Assembly: GCA_001828295.1 (NCBI GenBank)
Contig: MHYI01000098.1
Location: forward strand, 1-7,448
Direction: 5' to 3'
DNA length: 7,448 bases
Origin: Planctomycetes bacterium RBG_16_41_13
GTDB taxonomy: Bacteria > Planctomycetota > Brocadiia > Brocadiales > Brocadiaceae
A program made the position numbers and the translations under genes. Under the pieces are notes generated by a model that ran no database searches, was not told the DNA's origin, and was given only the letters and a program-made list of their open reading frames with translations. Position 1 is the stretch's first letter. Every line of letters begins with the position of its first letter. Positions 5,137-7,448 of the stretch are shown one piece after another.

Positions 5137-6354
5137 ATGAATATGAATATGTCAGCGAATGAACAAATACAAACGCCAAATGGCAATACAAGGGTAATGA
5201 TACTTGCAACCCTGGCATTTGCACTATGCTTTGCCGGCTGGACATTGTTTGCTCCTTTAGCAATATATTTTCAGAGAGAATTTAATCTGTCTTCCACAAT
5301 GGTAGGAATATTACTTGCTACGCCGGTATTACTTGGTTCCCTCGCAAAAATTCCTATGGGTATTGTGACAGACAAGTATGGCGGAAGACTCGTTTTTACG
5401 ATTATGCTTCTGTTTGGTTTCGTATCTCTGTTTTTTACCGGTTTTGCCCGTAGTTATGGTTCTTTGTTAGTGTGCGGATTCTTTTTCGGTTTAATAGGAT
5501 CTTCCTTTGCTGTTGGAATTCCGCATGTTTCAGAATGGTATCCAAAGAAAAAACAAGGCTTTGCATTAGGCGTTTATGGCGTGGGAAACGCGGGTACTGC
5601 CCTTGCTGCATTTGGAGCGCCACTTCTTGCAGAATCTTTGGGATGGAATAAGGTATTTATTATTTATTCATTTCCATTACTTCTCATGGCATTTATCTAC
5701 TGGTTTTTTACATCCAATGCCCCAAAACCTGCCAATTTAAAGGTTTCAACCCTGAGTGACAAACTCAAACTTTATAAATCTTCCAGATTGGCCTGGATCT
5801 TTTGCCTTTTTTACTTCATGTTCTTTGGATTCTTCGTATGCTTTTCAGTATGGTTACCGACGTATTTATATGACTTTTATAATATTTCACCGGTAAAGGC
5901 CGGTAGCTTCACCTCTATATTTGTATTTCTCTCATCATTTACCAGAATCCTGGGTGGTTACCTGGGTGATAAGTTCGATGGAAGGAAAATAATGGTACTC
6001 CTTACAGTAACCGTACTTTTAATAGCGGTATTCCTAAATTTCAACTTATCATTAACAACCTCACTTGCGGTGTTTTATATTATGGGTACTTGTCTGGGTA
6101 TTGGCAATGGTGTCGTATACAAGTTGGTAGCGGAATATTATCCAAAAGATACCGGGGCTGTGGGTGGCCTTGTAGGGGCAGCAGGAGGCCTCGGAGGCTT
6201 TTTTCTCCCTATAATTTTAGGCACAATTAAAGATTACACCGATAATTATGCTCTCGGGTTTATATTCGTATCCCTCGTTTGTCTTATGTGCCTTTCTTTT
6301 ATGGAGAAAAAAACTCTGGTAAATGCACACAGAAAAGTAGCAAATGTAATGTAA
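5137..6354 (+). CDS. MFS transporter, nitrate/nitrite porter (NarK-like) family
   Basis: Inner-membrane carrier, 405 residues, with about 12 hydrophobic segments in two six-helix halves joined by a cytoplasmic loop (about 193-218). The ATG follows AGGAGA (5125-5130) at 6 nt. Family features: TM2 region LLATPVLLGSLAKIPMG with TDKYGGR (78-84); the TM5 nitrate signature GVYGVGNAG (145-153) followed by PLL; TM8 FTRILGGYLGDKFDGR (268-283); and the TM11 signature GLVGAAGGLGGFFLP (344-358). In NarK two Arg, one in TM2 and one in TM8, bind the anion. Here the TM8 position is Arg270, but the TM2 position is Lys71. The likely role is nitrate or nitrite uptake, export or exchange, which would suit an organism using these ions, but the Lys leaves substrate and direction open. 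Codon use is AT-rich like the kinase. The next gene on the same strand is a TetR regulator 412 nt downstream. Confidence 0.9.
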   Translation: MNMNMSANEQIQTPNGNTRVMILATLAFALCFAGWTLFAPLAIYFQREFNLSSTMVGILLATPVLLGSLAKIPMGIVTDKYGGRLVFTIMLLFGFVSLFFTGFARSYGSLLVCGFFFGLIGSSFAVGIPHVSEWYPKKKQGFALGVYGVGNAGTALAAFGAPLLAESLGWNKVFIIYSFPLLLMAFIYWFFTSNAPKPANLKVSTLSDKLKLYKSSRLAWIFCLFYFMFFGFFVCFSVWLPTYLYDFYNISPVKAGSFTSIFVFLSSFTRILGGYLGDKFDGRKIMVLLTVTVLLIAVFLNFNLSLTTSLAVFYIMGTCLGIGNGVVYKLVAEYYPKDTGAVGGLVGAAGGLGGFFLPIILGTIKDYTDNYALGFIFVSLVCLMCLSFMEKKTLVNAHRKVANVM

Positions 6355-6430
6355 TGTAGTGAAGGCTGGAAGCACAAAGCGGCAATGGGTAAATGGAAAT
6401 GGGTGATTTTTATAGAAAGCATCTCCCTGT

Positions 6431-6462
6431 GACGTTTCGGTGATAGGATTCGCCGAAACGTC
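6431..6462. repeat. Hairpin gacgtttcgg / ccgaaacgtc
   Basis: A perfect 10-bp stem (6431-6440 with 6453-6462), extendable by a T-G wobble and a G-C pair, with an 8- to 12-nt loop, 77 nt after the transporter stop. No T-run follows on either strand, so it looks more like an extragenic palindrome or an mRNA-stabilising 3' stem than an intrinsic terminator. Confidence 0.6.
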
Positions 6463-6515
6463 GTGTAAACTCAAAAAAATCGTTCAAGACTATTTTAGGA
6501 ATTTCAATCTTGCGA

Positions 6516-6546
6516 ATGTAGAGCGAAGAATCTCTTCGCTCTACAT
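6516..6546. repeat. 14-bp perfect stem with 3-nt loop
   Basis: atgtagagcgaaga (6516-6529), loop atc, then its exact reverse complement (6533-6546). It is a very stable hairpin lacking a T-run. The gtagagcgaag wording reads like a dispersed extragenic repeat. It could still end transport-gene transcripts in a factor-dependent way. Confidence 0.7.
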
Positions 6547-6702
6547 GAAAAGTCGCCGAAGGCCTTATTCATCCATCAGCATTCTTAAGAAATGCTATAA
6601 TTGCCGTCCGGTAATGAATAGTACCGTCCCTTACATTATCTTGCCTTAAAAATTAAGTTTCATTTTCAATCTTGCATATTTTTATTTATAATTCCTTCGT
6701 TT

Positions 6703-6730
6703 TTGCATAGAACAATAGATAAATTATATA
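6703..6730 (+). promoter_or_regulatory. Possible promoter of the tetR-family gene
   Basis: TTGCAT (6703-6708), a 16-nt spacer, then TATATA (6725-6730), ending 36 nt before the GTG start. Position and orientation suit the regulator gene. A palindromic operator is not obvious around it, though atatag occurs twice (6726-6731 and 6746-6751). Confidence 0.35.
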
Positions 6731-6766
6731 GTCCTGTTGTAATTCATATAGAGAAGGGGGTACTGT

Positions 6767-7357
6767 GTGCAAGTAAGAAAATCTACGAAGATCAGGAGAC
6801 AGCAAATTGTAGATATTATTCGGGCTATTATATCTTCAAAAGGGATTGAACATGTTACCATAAGCGAGATAGCTGAAGAAATGGGAACCACCAAAGGGGC
6901 TATTTACCGGCATTTTAAAAGTAAAAGGGATATACTGAGCTTATTGATAGATAATGTTGAAGAAACCCTTATGGATACTATTGACAATGCAATGACGGAT
7001 GAAAACCCCATTCAAAATTTAAATAATATTTTACTTGCCCAGCTTACTTTAGCCAAAAATCGCCGGAAGACTTCCTTTATTGTCATTATGGGGGCCATGC
7101 AGTTTAGCGATCCAATCATACGCAAAAAGATATTAGATCTTATCCAGAAGTACCTGCGGAAAATAGAGAAACTGCTTTTAAGCGGCGTAAAATCGGGATT
7201 AATAAAAAAGGACATAAATCCCAAGGTATCTGCTATGGTTTTTATGGGGCTTATCCAGTCTACTGTAACCGTGTGGTCATATAAAGATTTTGACTTCGTA
7301 CCAAAAAAAATGCATAAGCAACTATGGAATATTTATCAACATGGAATTGGACTCTGA
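6767..7357 (+). CDS. TetR/AcrR family transcriptional regulator
   Basis: One-component DNA-binding regulator, 196 residues, normal length for the family. The start is GTG at 6767, preceded by AAGGGGG (6754-6760) at 6 nt; the next in-frame ATG would remove the HTH, and no start lies upstream. The N-terminal TetR domain spans about 10-57: helix 1 RRQQIVDIIRAIISSKG, then the helix-turn-helix EIAEEMGTTKGAIYRHF (34-50) and KSKRDIL, with the hallmark AIYRHF recognition-helix end. The C-terminal ligand and dimerisation part (about 60-190) is helical and divergent, giving no ligand. Such proteins usually repress themselves and neighbouring transport genes. The nearest is the NarK-like gene on the same strand, but hairpins and an apparent separate promoter lie between, so that link is conjecture. 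The target may be beyond the right edge of the window. Confidence 0.93.
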   Translation: MQVRKSTKIRRQQIVDIIRAIISSKGIEHVTISEIAEEMGTTKGAIYRHFKSKRDILSLLIDNVEETLMDTIDNAMTDENPIQNLNNILLAQLTLAKNRRKTSFIVIMGAMQFSDPIIRKKILDLIQKYLRKIEKLLLSGVKSGLIKKDINPKVSAMVFMGLIQSTVTVWSYKDFDFVPKKMHKQLWNIYQHGIGL

Positions 7358-7376
7358 CTATCAGAAAAATATTATT

Positions 7377-7402
7377 GATGGGTCCGCTTCGCATGACCCA
7401 TC
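7377..7402. repeat. Palindrome gatgggtc / gacccatc after tetR
   Basis: An 8-bp perfect stem (7377-7384 with 7395-7402) around cgcttcgcat, in which gc-ttc-gc adds an inner mini-stem. It begins 20 nt after the stop and is followed by ctacataa, not a T-run. The wording, including the trailing ctac, resembles a widely dispersed extragenic repeat type, from memory and unchecked. It may double as a transcript end. Confidence 0.6.
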
Positions 7403-7448
7403 CTACATAAATTAATAAGCTTTATTACAAAAAATCGGGAATACTCCT

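Larger units (their letters stand above)
6355..6766. other. Gap between transporter and tetR with two hairpins
   Basis: No gene supported. The stretch holds two strong stem-loops (6431-6462 and 6516-6546), a small stem agcatt/aatgct (6578-6596), a 5-bp inverted pair cggta/taccg (6609-6626) and then an AT-rich segment with a promoter-like site. The short open frame across 6440-6649 runs through both hairpins and has no ribosome site. Confidence 0.6.

Noticed and set aside
6440..6649. 69-residue frame between transporter and tetR
   Set aside because: It runs through two perfect hairpins, starts inside the first, and has no ribosome site or motif.
7012..7224. Minus-strand frame opposite the tetR gene
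   Set aside because: Antisense shadow of a clear TetR coding region, with no motif of its own.

Overview
This looks like an accessory, repeat-rich stretch of an AT-rich, environmental Gram-negative-type genome. The mixture of a multi-PAS hybrid kinase, a NarK-like transporter, many unrelated palindromic repeats in the gaps and patchy base composition fits a Planctomycetota/Brocadiales (anammox) chromosome. That is an inference from style, not proof; no rRNA or diagnostic metabolic gene is present. All convincing genes are on the + strand.

Layout. (1) 1-2091: the 3' part of a PAS-PAS-HisKA-HATPase-REC hybrid histidine kinase that begins upstream of the window. (2) 2084-2356: a small cysteine-rich protein overlapping the kinase stop codon, probably translationally coupled to it. 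(3) 2357-2767: a gap holding a 29-bp inverted repeat that encloses two perfect 30-bp palindromes. (4) 2768-4057: a DUF2130-type protein with a long coiled coil followed by a PD-(D/E)XK-like domain, on visibly GC-richer DNA. (5) 4058-5136: about 1.1 kb without a convincing gene, packed with repeats. It includes a 149-bp doubly palindromic MITE-like element with a decayed relative, clusters of GCCGA-based short repeats, and two promoter-like sites facing the next gene. (6) 5137-6354: a 12-TM MFS transporter of the nitrate/nitrite porter (NarK) type, carrying Lys where the family normally has its first substrate Arg. (7) 6355-6766: a gap with two perfect-stem hairpins and a promoter-like site. 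(8) 6767-7357: a TetR/AcrR-family repressor with a GTG start, followed by a further palindrome.

How the genes relate. The kinase and the small Cys-rich protein form a likely two-gene unit. The DUF2130 gene stands alone between repeat blocks and may be an insertion. The transporter and the TetR gene are same-strand neighbours, but the gap between them contains hairpins and a separate promoter, so regulation of one by the other is only a hypothesis. I see no clear new defence or metabolic system. The most unusual items are the transporter's Arg-to-Lys change, the nested palindromic elements, the duplicated receiver-domain start in the kinase, and the compositional island around the DUF2130 gene.
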